Made by a program: the position numbers and the translations under genes. From NCBI RefSeq assembly GCF_003633615.1, contig NZ_RBKU01000001.1, positions 4,278,001 through 4,342,000 of the forward strand: a stretch of 64,000 nt of DNA. Reading direction: 5' to 3'. The DNA is from Mucilaginibacter gracilis. Lineage in GTDB: Bacteria > Bacteroidota > Bacteroidia > Sphingobacteriales > Sphingobacteriaceae. This document shows positions 28,801 through 35,893 of this stretch, piece after piece. The notes beneath the pieces are model-generated. The model was not told the DNA's origin and searched no databases. It saw nothing but the letters and a program-made list of their open reading frames with translations. Each line of letters begins with the position of its first letter. The first letter of the stretch is position 1.

Positions 28801-29970
28801 GTGATTAAAGATAGCGATAATGGGTGTGTTTTGGTGAAAGTTGAAGATGATGGTTACGGTATTGCCCCCAATAAAATAGACAAGATATTTACCCAGTTTT
28901 ACCATGAAGACCATAACCTGAAGATTGAAGGCAATGGTTTGGGCCTGGCTTTCTCTAAACAATTGGTGGAGTTACATTATGGAGAAATTAGTGTTGAAAG
29001 CCAGCAGCAAACGCCACATCAAAATGGTTTTGCAAGGTTTATAATAAAAATGCAACTGGGAAATATGCACTTTAAACAAAATGAGCTGGGTACCCGCTTG
29101 GTTGATGGGGAGGATATTTTAAACTATCAGGAAATTGACCAAAATATACAAACAAAGCTAGCACTCAAAAAAAGCGAAATACTTGGCAAAGAAACCCGCG
29201 ATAGCTTAATGATTTTACTGATAGAAGACAACGACGACGTACTACAGTTTTTAAAGGATGGATTTAGCGGCGATTTTGACGTTTATACGGCAACAAACGG
29301 TTTGGCAGGGCTGGCTACTGCCAAAAAAGTAATTCCGGATATTATTGTAACCGATGTGATGATGCCGGGTTTAAATGGGATTGAACTTTGTGTGAAGCTA
29401 AAATCGGATTTAGAGACGAGCCATATCCCCATAGTTTTGTTAACCGCGCGTACACAGTTTATTTTTAAGATGGAGGGGATTGAGACAGGTGCGGACGATT
29501 ATATAACCAAACCCTTCAGTATGAGTTTATTGGAACTCCGTGTTTGGAATTTACTTGAAAACAGGCAAAAGCTTAGGCTGCGTTACCGAAAAGAAATTAA
29601 GCTCGATCCGCAAAATATTGCCATTACGAGCTTAGATGAAGTCTTTTTGAATAAGACATTACAGTTTATTGAACTAAATATGGGCGATCCGGATTTGAGT
29701 ATTGAGCACCTTATCCAGGAAACAGCAATGGGGCGCACATCGTTTTATAAAAAAATTAAATCGCTCACAGGCCAAACAGGTATTGAATTTATTAGAACAA
29801 TAAGGATTAAAAGAGCGGCCCAGTTACTTGCCGGCGGGCAGTTAACCGTTAACGAAGTGGCCTACATGGTTGGTTTTTTAGATGTAAATTATTTTAGAAA
29901 ATGTTTTAAGGAACATTTTAACTATTCGCCACGCGAACATGCCGGTTACAATGAACCCCATCCCAATTAA
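25837..29970 (+). CDS. Hybrid two-component system sensor/regulator (HTCS)
   Basis: 1377 residues from a GTG start. A signal peptide leads to a periplasmic double beta-propeller built from two-component-regulator repeats (about 30-690; WLGTYDGLSKFNG, IWVGTNKGLFFI and many copies). A Y_Y_Y domain follows (about 705-790), then one membrane helix (about 800-820). The cytoplasmic part has HisKA with His857 (FVNISHEIKTPL), HATPase, a receiver domain with Asp1173 (VTDVMMPG) and a C-terminal AraC helix-turn-helix (about 1270-1370). All in one chain, it senses an oligosaccharide in the periplasm and activates the PUL. The gene has its own start region about 125 bases after GH88. Target operator candidates are at 15264-15295. 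Confidence 0.96.
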   Translation: MQLIRKLFFSICVFLLFFWSETGAYAQNTLIFKNINVDNGLPQNTVLSVLQDDKGYMWLGTYDGLSKFNGLDFTIYKNNANDATSISNNKINKLFKDSGGRIWVGTVNGINVFDPLKDNFTRFTLPHGDSNYIVLNIAQDEFNVIWVGTNKGLFFINPKSKSGPPGELTKSALCGNNKVECLYVDSYQNLWIGNGKSLKIYNPAQKKLIPVPAPLLKNNNFSGTVVRCILQDRHHNFLIGTEAKGLIYYDVKSGICTNYDQLNGLLSNTVRALLEVDDQVIWAGTKKGLNVINIKTGQIKSFINEPLNPNSLSQNSIREIFTDDEHNIWLGTFNGGVNCVYNQFDNFYYMGLKKGGKNNLSYNVVNAIFEDKPGDFWMGTDDGGLNHVDSALQINNSYYQYNGVMRELLGNSVKRIAQNTTDATKLWIGTGNGLTIFDKTTKTFSDTHILPRPTESGVIQNLVLLNDEKGLWIGTNFSGLYYLSKSGSLKSFHMSDNKISALLKTGDNLWVGTTNNGLDCLNVKLNKIAHYPANIEKPYALTSNAILSICKDKNGHLWIGTDGGGLNYFDTKSSRFYCIDEEKGIANNTIHEILEDSKGRLWISTNKGISSIDLKRFAVPFNKSDFVIANYSVEDGLQSNQFSNGAALKAANGKLIFGGINGITVFDPDKIKVNRVKPNIVFTDFLIFNKSVSFKTEGSPLQKPIDETTQISLNHNQTSFTIKFAALNYIAPHKNSYAFKLEGFSDSEWHYLTGEQSATYTNLDVGTYYFKIKAANNDGVWNNIPRVLKIIILPPWYKTFYAYGAYLALVIYLLYLFNIYSKRTERLKTELAFESINHAKDQELARNQLSFFVNISHEIKTPLTMILAPIERMMTDEVSYNQIKQQLGIMQRNGNKLMHLVNQLLDKKQLDAGQMHLEVTENNIIAFVEEIMVAFAGLATAKNMTIKLIKNTDEINVWFDVDKLEKVFFNLLSNAIKFGKNFGEIVISVIKDSDNGCVLVKVEDDGYGIAPNKIDKIFTQFYHEDHNLKIEGNGLGLAFSKQLVELHYGEISVESQQQTPHQNGFARFIIKMQLGNMHFKQNELGTRLVDGEDILNYQEIDQNIQTKLALKKSEILGKETRDSLMILLIEDNDDVLQFLKDGFSGDFDVYTATNGLAGLATAKKVIPDIIVTDVMMPGLNGIELCVKLKSDLETSHIPIVLLTARTQFIFKMEGIETGADDYITKPFSMSLLELRVWNLLENRQKLRLRYRKEIKLDPQNIAITSLDEVFLNKTLQFIELNMGDPDLSIEHLIQETAMGRTSFYKKIKSLTGQTGIEFIRTIRIKRAAQLLAGGQLTVNEVAYMVGFLDVNYFRKCFKEHFNYSPREHAGYNEPHPN

Positions 29971-30050
29971 TACTCACTATATGTTGGGCGGCGGACATTA
30001 GACATGCAATTATTGAATTTTTAACACCGTTACAATCAAAATGCGGCTCA

Positions 30051-30058
30051 TAAATTTG
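30051..30058 (+). promoter_or_regulatory. -7 promoter element TAAATTTG of the AraC gene
   Basis: Perfect TAnnTTTG match 22 bases upstream of the ATG at 30081. A clear -33 TTG at 19-23 bases is not seen. Confidence 0.45.
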
Positions 30059-30080
30059 AAGTTATAAAATAACCAATTTT

Positions 30081-30986
30081 ATGAACCAATTTTTCCAGAA
30101 GCCTAATAGGCCGCAGCATTTTAAAATTGCTAAAGCCCCAGCACAATCTTTTCATGTTGAGCATGATTTTTCTCCTCATTTCGATAATAAATGGCATTAC
30201 CACACCGAGTTGGAGTGGGTACATATTAACCAAGGCAGTGGTATGTTATTTATTGGCGACCATGCAACACCTTTTAAAGCAGGTGATATGTTTTTAATTG
30301 GGGCCGAGCTTCCGCACTATTTTAAGTTTGATACCAAGTATTTTATGGAGGATGCTATGCAAGCCGTTAATACCAGCGCTGTTTACTTCGACCGTAATTT
30401 TTTTGGGGAGGATTTTCTGCATTTACCGGAAAGCAAGATGATACGAACGCTATTAGATGAGGCCGGCCGCGGTATCAGGATAGGCGGTGAAGAAAAAGAT
30501 TTAGCAGCCCAAATTGTTAAAAAAATGCTAAATGCCGATGGTTTAAACAGGATAGTTTTACTTATTGAAGCACTGGGTACTATTGCATCTTCGAAAACCC
30601 GCGAACAATTGTCGTCAATAGGTTATATGCCGGGTACGGAGCTTATTTCCGATCCACGCATCAAAGCTATTTTTGATTATTCGTATGCAAATTTTAAAAA
30701 TCAGATTCGTTTGGATGAAATAGCTTCGCTTGCCAACGTATGCCCAAGCTCTTTTTGTCGCTACTTTAAGTCTCGAACAAATAAAACATATTCGCAGTTT
30801 TTAATAGAGATTAGGGTTGGCTATGCCTGCAGGCTACTTATAGAAACCGACCGTGTTATTAAGCAGTTATGTTACGAGTGTGGCTTCAACAATTCGGCAT
30901 GCTTTCACAAATATTTTAAGCTCATTACCGGTAAAAGCCCTCTTACCTTTCAAAGGGAGTTTCGTTCGCATCGGATGGTTGCATAA
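30081..30986 (+). CDS. AraC family transcriptional regulator with cupin sensor domain
   Basis: 301 residues. The N-terminal cupin-like domain (about 20-110, with KWHYHTELEWVHINQGSG and AGDMFLIGAELPHYF) probably binds a sugar. The C-terminal double helix-turn-helix spans about 200-295 (IRLDEIASLANVCPSSFCRYF and LITGKSPLTFQREFR). It stands directly downstream of the HTCS and is likely a second regulator of this PUL. It is a paralogue of the regulator at 49505-50374, which shares the WHYH..ELE..HI and LIGA.LPH motifs. It ends at a perfect hairpin shared with the next, convergent gene. Confidence 0.93.
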   Translation: MNQFFQKPNRPQHFKIAKAPAQSFHVEHDFSPHFDNKWHYHTELEWVHINQGSGMLFIGDHATPFKAGDMFLIGAELPHYFKFDTKYFMEDAMQAVNTSAVYFDRNFFGEDFLHLPESKMIRTLLDEAGRGIRIGGEEKDLAAQIVKKMLNADGLNRIVLLIEALGTIASSKTREQLSSIGYMPGTELISDPRIKAIFDYSYANFKNQIRLDEIASLANVCPSSFCRYFKSRTNKTYSQFLIEIRVGYACRLLIETDRVIKQLCYECGFNNSACFHKYFKLITGKSPLTFQREFRSHRMVA

Positions 30987-30987
30987 A

Positions 30988-31023
30988 TAAGGGGGCAATT
31001 AACTGTTGCTAATTGCCCCCTTA
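30988..31023. terminator. Perfect 14-bp hairpin between convergent genes
   Basis: TAAGGGGGCAATTA and TAATTGCCCCCTTA pair perfectly around an 8-base loop. It starts two bases after the AraC stop codon and lies 24 bases from the stop of the opposite lyase gene; it probably ends both transcripts even though T-runs are short. Confidence 0.7.
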
Positions 31024-31046
31024 CAGCTATTATTAAATTGTTTGGT

Positions 31047-32234
31047 TTAATTGTACAGCAAGTCTGTTAACTGTATTTTGTCGTTCTTTTTTATTGATGT
31101 TGATTTTTTAATGTAATCAACCTCGCCATATTTATTGGAGGCGACAACTAATAGCTGATAAAAGTCGTCTTTTTTAAACGGACTAATTTGTTTGTACTCT
31201 GTCCAGGGTTTTTCGCCCAGGGCGTAAGGGGCTAACCAGTTAAAAGCTTTGTGCAGGCTTCTTCCGTCGGTAGTGGTGTAGTTCCAAATATCCACATTTA
31301 TTTTACCGGCCAGGGTAGCAATATTACTCCATCCTATTAAATTCATGCTGCTGTAGCCAAGCGCATTTGTACGTTCTAACTCAAGCATCTGTCTTCCGTC
31401 GGGTTCAATTTGTAGTGCTATTCTTTTTTTATCGGCTTCGAGTGTTTTTTTGGCCAGTGCAGTATCGCCTAAGTAAAGCGCGTATGAAATTACCTGGGTA
31501 TCATAGTGCGTGCCATGGTTGTTTTTGGCGTTGTGCTCGTCAATGCCATTTTTACTGGTTAAAAGCCAATTAAGATAATCCTTATACCAAGCCTTTACAC
31601 CACCCTCAAACGTAAACAACCTGGAACCTTTTAACAACGCCATCCAATCAACCAAATTACAAAGGCACCTCGACTCTATAATACCAATACCACGCCCATC
31701 GTTTACGCCTCGTATAGCTTGCGCGTAATTAAGGTTGGGGTTCATCCGGGTTTCGCTATCTATAAACCACACTTTTATAAGCTGGGATGCTTTATTCGCG
31801 TATTTTTCATCGCCTGTAAAATAATAGGCCAGCGATAAAAATTTACATTTGCTTACCATTTCGTTCAAAAAATCATCATCTGTTATTTTTTTGATTTCCG
31901 GGTTATGTTCTCCGTCGCGTCTGATGTAGGGCAAGCCGTCGGCTTTATTAGGGTCGGGCCAAAAGTAGGGTGCCATACTCATGTAATCGTGCTTCGATCC
32001 GCTTGGTGGCGTAAAGGCCTTTTCCATTACCGATGCAGGCTTATCATCAAGTAATTTATCGGCGGCTTTAATAACTAATTGTACCTGTTTTACAACTGCT
32101 GACTCACCTTGTTTATAGCTCGCTTTTTTAGACGAGAGGCGCGCAGGATCTAATAAAATAAATTTGGGTGATTGAGCGAATGCAAAGTGGATTGAGAAAA
32201 CAGAAAGAATGCCAAAAAAGAATTTTAATTTCAT
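31047..32234 (-). CDS. Second alginate-lyase-superfamily polysaccharide lyase
   Basis: About 395 residues from the ATG at 32234, which begins a clean signal peptide (MKLKFFFGILSVFSIHFAFAQ); an ATG at 32258 would prepend eight residues. The fold and motifs mirror the lyase at 23302: SGSKHDYMSMAPYFWPDP, NPNLNYAQAIRGVNDGRGIGI, the catalytic AKNNHGTHYDTQ (the Asn and His are residues 239 and 240 counted from this start) and the LGYSSMN tyrosine (residue 294). A paralogue rather than a recent duplicate, judging by the many differences. It is on the opposite strand from the PUL operon and has its own promoter. It probably widens the lyase range on the same uronate polymer. Confidence 0.85.
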   Translation of the reverse strand: MKLKFFFGILSVFSIHFAFAQSPKFILLDPARLSSKKASYKQGESAVVKQVQLVIKAADKLLDDKPASVMEKAFTPPSGSKHDYMSMAPYFWPDPNKADGLPYIRRDGEHNPEIKKITDDDFLNEMVSKCKFLSLAYYFTGDEKYANKASQLIKVWFIDSETRMNPNLNYAQAIRGVNDGRGIGIIESRCLCNLVDWMALLKGSRLFTFEGGVKAWYKDYLNWLLTSKNGIDEHNAKNNHGTHYDTQVISYALYLGDTALAKKTLEADKKRIALQIEPDGRQMLELERTNALGYSSMNLIGWSNIATLAGKINVDIWNYTTTDGRSLHKAFNWLAPYALGEKPWTEYKQISPFKKDDFYQLLVVASNKYGEVDYIKKSTSIKKNDKIQLTDLLYN

Positions 32235-32586
32235 GATAAAGTTGATTAACCATAGCAAAACTACCTTTTATGCGCGACCATAAATTCAGCTATTTTTTCA
32301 TCATGCCCCGTTTGATTGACTTTAAAAGTTATTTTGTTGCGAACAAAAACTAATATCAAGTAATTGCATGCTTATTAGTAATTTTATTTTGAACTGTAAC
32401 AACGAAGCCATCCATATTGTTAAACCCGATAAACAATTCCCATTAGATAGATTTGCGTTTAAATACAATTTGTTTGTGGGAAGCAGCATAAGGTAAATTA
32501 GCAATTGCGCGATTGATAATTTTGTAAACATTCAAAATACTTAAAAAAAAAAGCATCCGTTAACCAAAGGCCAAGTAGGGTCCCGA
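32235..32586. other. Divergent intergenic region
   Basis: About 350 bases between the second lyase and the deacetylase, both read outward. Apart from the promoter-like TAATTTTG at 32517 I see no gene or strong hairpin. Confidence 0.6.
32517..32524 (+). promoter_or_regulatory. -7 element TAATTTTG upstream of the deacetylase gene
   Basis: Matches TAnnTTTG exactly. It would start transcription near 32531, about 95 bases before the preferred ATG at 32626. No good -33 partner. Confidence 0.4.
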
Positions 32587-32625
32587 GTGGCAATAGCGAA
32601 CCCACAAAAAAAACATATAGAATTG

Positions 32626-33417
32626 ATGTTACAGATAAAAAAAAGATTTATAGGTTTCGCATTGTTATGCAACCTGATATTGGCATTTGGCCATGCAAAC
32701 GCACAACCGATGGTGATTTTGAAATTGGATGACCTGGGTAGCAAAAATGGTACAAGTAACGCTGCCCCCGTACTTGATTATTTATTGGATATGAAAATAA
32801 AGACGGCTATCGGCGTAATAGCTGTACGGTTGGATAGCACGGCACTGAAAGCGTATTCAAAATATATTGCCGCAAAAAACGATAAGAACGAAAACATCTT
32901 CGAGGTTTGGAACCATGGCTTCACCCATACAAACAATAACCCGCCTGGCGGAGATAAAAGGGAGTTTGATGGCACAGGATACCAATTTCAAAAGCAGCAT
33001 TTTAACACGGCCGATTCCATTGTATTTAAGCTGTTGGGAGTACAAATGCACACTTTTGGATCGCCTTATAATGCTGTGGACAGCAATACCACGAGGGTTA
33101 TTGCTGAAAATAAAAATTACAAAGTTGTTTTATTGGATGGCAAAAAGTCGGGATATGAACGTGGTATATTACATATGAATAACCGCGTTAATATGGAAGT
33201 AGCAACTGGTGTGCCCAATTTTGATCAGTTTGTAATTCAATACAATAATTTAATTGGTAAATATCCAGACGTTATTGTTTTACAAGGGCACCCAGCTTTT
33301 TATGATGTTGCTAAATTTGAAGAACTGAAAAAAATAATCGTTTTTTTACAGGGCAAAAAATGCCAGTTTGTTTTACCCTATGATTTATATGTTTTAAATC
33401 AAAAGCTTAAAAGATAA
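32626..33417 (+). CDS. Secreted NodB-type polysaccharide deacetylase family protein
   Basis: 263 residues from the ATG at 32626, which begins a signal peptide (MLQIKKRFIGFALLCNLILA... ending NAQ); a GTG at 32587 would add 13 residues. The NodB metal-binding pattern is visible: Asp35-Asp36 in LKLDDLG and His97 with His101 in WNHGFTH. Later parts (FGSPYNAVDSNTTRVI and VIVLQGHPAFYDVAKFEEL) fit the end of the barrel. Members of this fold remove acetyl groups from polysaccharides. At the edge of the PUL it may deacetylate the uronate polymer before cleavage; this is inferred from position. Confidence 0.8.
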   Translation: MLQIKKRFIGFALLCNLILAFGHANAQPMVILKLDDLGSKNGTSNAAPVLDYLLDMKIKTAIGVIAVRLDSTALKAYSKYIAAKNDKNENIFEVWNHGFTHTNNNPPGGDKREFDGTGYQFQKQHFNTADSIVFKLLGVQMHTFGSPYNAVDSNTTRVIAENKNYKVVLLDGKKSGYERGILHMNNRVNMEVATGVPNFDQFVIQYNNLIGKYPDVIVLQGHPAFYDVAKFEELKKIIVFLQGKKCQFVLPYDLYVLNQKLKR

Positions 33418-33533
33418 TACACCTGTTCGCTCAAAAAGCGGCTTTGATATTTTAAATCAGCCTTAATCATCGGATAGAGTAGCCAATCGCTTCGGGTCAT
33501 TGAAAAATTGGTTAGTATTCATGGCAATTCCGT

Positions 33534-34010
33534 TTATGCTATTTGCCGTTTCAGTATATCCTCATATCCGGCAATGAGCAATTTAAAACCTTCGGGTGTT
33601 TCTTGCGGCGAAAATGTAAGTTCTATTTTACCCCAGGCAGTTTTTGGCTTTTTATTGAACAAGCCGGTGCTGCCCTTATCAGAAAAATGTAGCTGAACCT
33701 CATCATCTACTATTTCCATTTCAAAATGAGCTGTTAAAAAAGCTTTTTCAACTTTCGACATGCTTAACGGTACCAGCGTTATAAGCGGTACCGCAACTTC
33801 CAGGTTTTCTACTTCGCCGTTACTGGTTAAATGCGGGTACTCCAATATAACCGATTTGGGTATGAGCGTATGTTTACTATCTGTGCCTGCCGGTTTAGGG
33901 GCTTCTGTAAAATACTTGTCCAGCAGCGAAATGTTTTTGTCCATTATGGCATCACTGGCGGTTACTATGGCGTCTTGTATAGCGGTTACAAATTGCTTGA
34001 AACTTATCAT
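33534..34010 (-). CDS. Small DUF2589 family protein
   Basis: 158 residues, no signal peptide or membrane helix. It shares with its two larger neighbours the core motif VPLITLVPL (from residue 74), a helical start (FVTAIQDAIVTASDAIMDK) and the following FEMEI strand. I match this to the DUF2589 family, whose function is unknown. It lacks the Pro/Gly-rich insert found in the two larger paralogues, and instead of their LPLPKG end it finishes with a short KLLIAGYEDI segment. It is the last gene of the minus-strand cluster that begins at 37464 or 40501. The gap to the zinc-ribbon gene is 23 bases. Confidence 0.75.
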   Translation of the reverse strand: MISFKQFVTAIQDAIVTASDAIMDKNISLLDKYFTEAPKPAGTDSKHTLIPKSVILEYPHLTSNGEVENLEVAVPLITLVPLSMSKVEKAFLTAHFEMEIVDDEVQLHFSDKGSTGLFNKKPKTAWGKIELTFSPQETPEGFKLLIAGYEDILKRQIA

Positions 34011-34033
34011 GTTTTTAGTTTATTAGCGTTAAC

Positions 34034-34231
34034 TTATTTAGAAGCACCAGCCTTTAGCTCTTCTATTTTATGCATGGTTTGCTGCACGAGTTCTTTACTT
34101 TCTGAAGCCAGGCCAACCGAGGCATGGCAGTTAGGGCAGCCAAATTGTATACCCATTAACAATTGTTTTACATCAAAAAGGATGGTGGCATTGCAAATAG
34201 GGCAAGGTATTTTTTGGTCGGGGTTTAACAT
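34034..34231 (-). CDS. Zinc-ribbon miniprotein
   Basis: 65 residues. Two CxxC knuckles (IPCPICNA and FGCPNCHA) about 20 residues apart form a zinc ribbon, followed by a charged helix (SKELVQQTMHKIEELKAG). It is placed between two DUF2589 genes with gaps of 28 and 23 bases, so it is very likely co-expressed with them. I do not know its function; a small adaptor or chaperone for the DUF2589 proteins is possible. A frame running antisense to it is a shadow. Confidence 0.75.
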   Translation of the reverse strand: MLNPDQKIPCPICNATILFDVKQLLMGIQFGCPNCHASVGLASESKELVQQTMHKIEELKAGASK

Positions 34232-34259
34232 GATTATTTTACTTTAAGGGTTTATAAAT

Positions 34260-34955
34260 TTATTTACTTTCGGCAGGCGAAGGTTGTATGGCCTTGGTAT
34301 ACATATCAATAATTGCTAACACCCCCTTTGGCAAAGGCAGTGTGGCAGCATTTATATTTACTTTTAATTTAGTGGTAGTGTTATTGGTAACATTACTTTT
34401 ATCAGCGTTATTGGTGTCGTTGCCTGTGGTATTGCTTATTCTGCCGTATAGTTGTGGCTTTTGGTCTGTTATTTTATTATTGGTATCGTTATTTGTTGTT
34501 GTAGGTTTAGCCGTTGTGGAAGTAATCTCGAGATCAAAATCAATACTGATCTTATCAACCGCTAATGAATTAAGCGGTACAATGGTTAACAACGGCAGTT
34601 CAAAGTAAGTGATTTCGTTTTGAATTGATTTTGGCCTGGCCGGTGTTGCAGGCATACCTTCGTTGGCCAATACTACCGGTGTAACACCCGGCGCCGAGGC
34701 CAGTGTTGGCGGTATTCCGGGTTCTGCTTGCTGTGCAGGGTATATAACAGCCCGGGTAAGCGCCATCCTTATCATTACAGGCTCATGGTTATCGCCTTTT
34801 TTGTTAAAGCAATATTCTAAAAGAAACCGGGTTTGGCCTTGTGCCATTACAGCATTAGCTTTTGAAACTGCTACAAGGGGCGCGCTGATCAGCGACTCTA
34901 TATCCAGTTCTTTACTGAAATCGGGCATGAAAGGCTGATCAATTACTGCAGGCAT
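34260..34955 (-). CDS. DUF2589 family protein with Pro-rich insert
   Basis: 231 residues, no signal peptide. The N-terminal helix (ESLISAPLVAVSKANAVMAQGQTRFLLEYCF) is followed by a beta-rich core holding LPLLTIVPLNSLAVD (from residue 120) and a C-terminal LPLPKGVLAIIDMY helix. A Pro/Ala/Gly-rich segment of about 35 residues (PAQQAEPGIPPTLASAPG and more) precedes the core motif, and an Asn/Thr-rich stretch (TTNNDTNNK, TGNDTNNADK) lies after it. It is a paralogue of the 35037-35816 gene. Function of the family is unknown. An inverted repeat separates it from that upstream gene. Confidence 0.78.
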   Translation of the reverse strand: MPAVIDQPFMPDFSKELDIESLISAPLVAVSKANAVMAQGQTRFLLEYCFNKKGDNHEPVMIRMALTRAVIYPAQQAEPGIPPTLASAPGVTPVVLANEGMPATPARPKSIQNEITYFELPLLTIVPLNSLAVDKISIDFDLEITSTTAKPTTTNNDTNNKITDQKPQLYGRISNTTGNDTNNADKSNVTNNTTTKLKVNINAATLPLPKGVLAIIDMYTKAIQPSPAESK

Positions 34956-34970
34956 AATTAAGTTGACTAA

Positions 34971-35013
34971 GCTAATACAAACAGAAGGTTATTAACCGCC
35001 TGTTTGTATTAGC
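34971..35013 (-). terminator. Perfect 14-bp stem between the two large DUF2589 genes
   Basis: GCTAATACAAACAG pairs with CTGTTTGTATTAGC; the 15-base loop holds a smaller palindrome GGTTATTAACC. There is no strong T-run on the minus strand, so an attenuator or mRNA-processing hairpin is as likely as a full terminator. Confidence 0.6.
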
Positions 35014-35036
35014 TGGTTTGTATAATAAATTGTTGT

Positions 35037-35816
35037 TTATTTAGAAGCTTCGAGCGTTATTGGCGATATGGATTGAGAGAACGCCTCAATTATAGTATTA
35101 ACACCTTTTGGCAGTGGCAATTGGGCTGCATGCACAGCAACTGTATACTTTGCAGAGTTACTTTTTTCGTAATGGGTGTTATGCGTTTGCGAGTCTTTTG
35201 AATCGTAACTGGCACTACCCCTTACGGTTACCGAGAATGGACCCCAGCCCATTTTTGCTTCAAAGCTACCCTCGCCCTTGCTTTCGGTTGATTTCGCTTC
35301 GGATGTTTCTTCAGAAAAGCTGGATTTAACTTCCATTTCAAAGCTAATATCTACCGTATCAACAGCCAGCGAATTTAGTGGCACTATGGTTAATAACGGC
35401 AGGTTAAACTGCGTGGTCATGCTCTGGATGGTAGTTGGCGTACCGGGTGTATCTTCTATTTTCGGGGTGGCGTTAGGGTCGCCTTTTTTACCGGGTACCC
35501 CGGGAGTAATAACCCCCCTTGTTAACGACATCACTACCATTACAGGCACATAATTGTCATGCTCCGGTACATCGGGGGTTCCCAACACTGCGGGGGTTTC
35601 TAATTCACCTTTTGCGTTATACATCGCCGGTGTACCGGCCGTTTTGGTTATTGCCGGTGCTGTTGTTTTGGCAAAACAGGTGTCGAGCATAAATTTGGTT
35701 TGCGTCATGGCCATTGCGGCATTTGCACGTGCGGCTGCGTTAAGCGGGCCGCCGATAAGCGCATCCATTGGCAGTCCGGAAAACTGCTGCGAAATTGATA
35801 AAAGATCTGATTCCAT
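35037..35816 (-). CDS. DUF2589 family protein, largest paralogue
   Basis: 259 residues, no signal peptide. Same plan as its neighbour: helix (MDALIGGPLNAAARANAAMA), a variable region with TPG and PGVPGKKGDPNATPK collagen-like residues, the core motif LPLLTIVPLNSLAVD from residue 139, a long Ser/Glu/Lys-rich loop (SFSEETSEAKSTESKGEG) and the end LPLPKGVNTIIEAF. The repeated VMAQ/AMTQTKFMLDTCF helix suggests oligomer packing. The family has no known function. It lies 77 bases downstream of the GH25 gene. Confidence is high that it is a gene and moderate on the family name. Confidence 0.78.
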   Translation of the reverse strand: MESDLLSISQQFSGLPMDALIGGPLNAAARANAAMAMTQTKFMLDTCFAKTTAPAITKTAGTPAMYNAKGELETPAVLGTPDVPEHDNYVPVMVVMSLTRGVITPGVPGKKGDPNATPKIEDTPGTPTTIQSMTTQFNLPLLTIVPLNSLAVDTVDISFEMEVKSSFSEETSEAKSTESKGEGSFEAKMGWGPFSVTVRGSASYDSKDSQTHNTHYEKSNSAKYTVAVHAAQLPLPKGVNTIIEAFSQSISPITLEASK

Positions 35817-35893
35817 AATACTGATTATTTAGTTTGTTTTTAATTATTATCTGTGGCTATTTATTCAAAACCGTGTTGTTTCAGTAATTTAAT

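Noticed and set aside
34288-34938. Hydrophobic plus-strand frames over the DUF2589 gene
   Set aside because: They arise from the reverse reading of Thr/Asn/Pro-rich codons; the minus-strand gene has paralogues and a conserved core.
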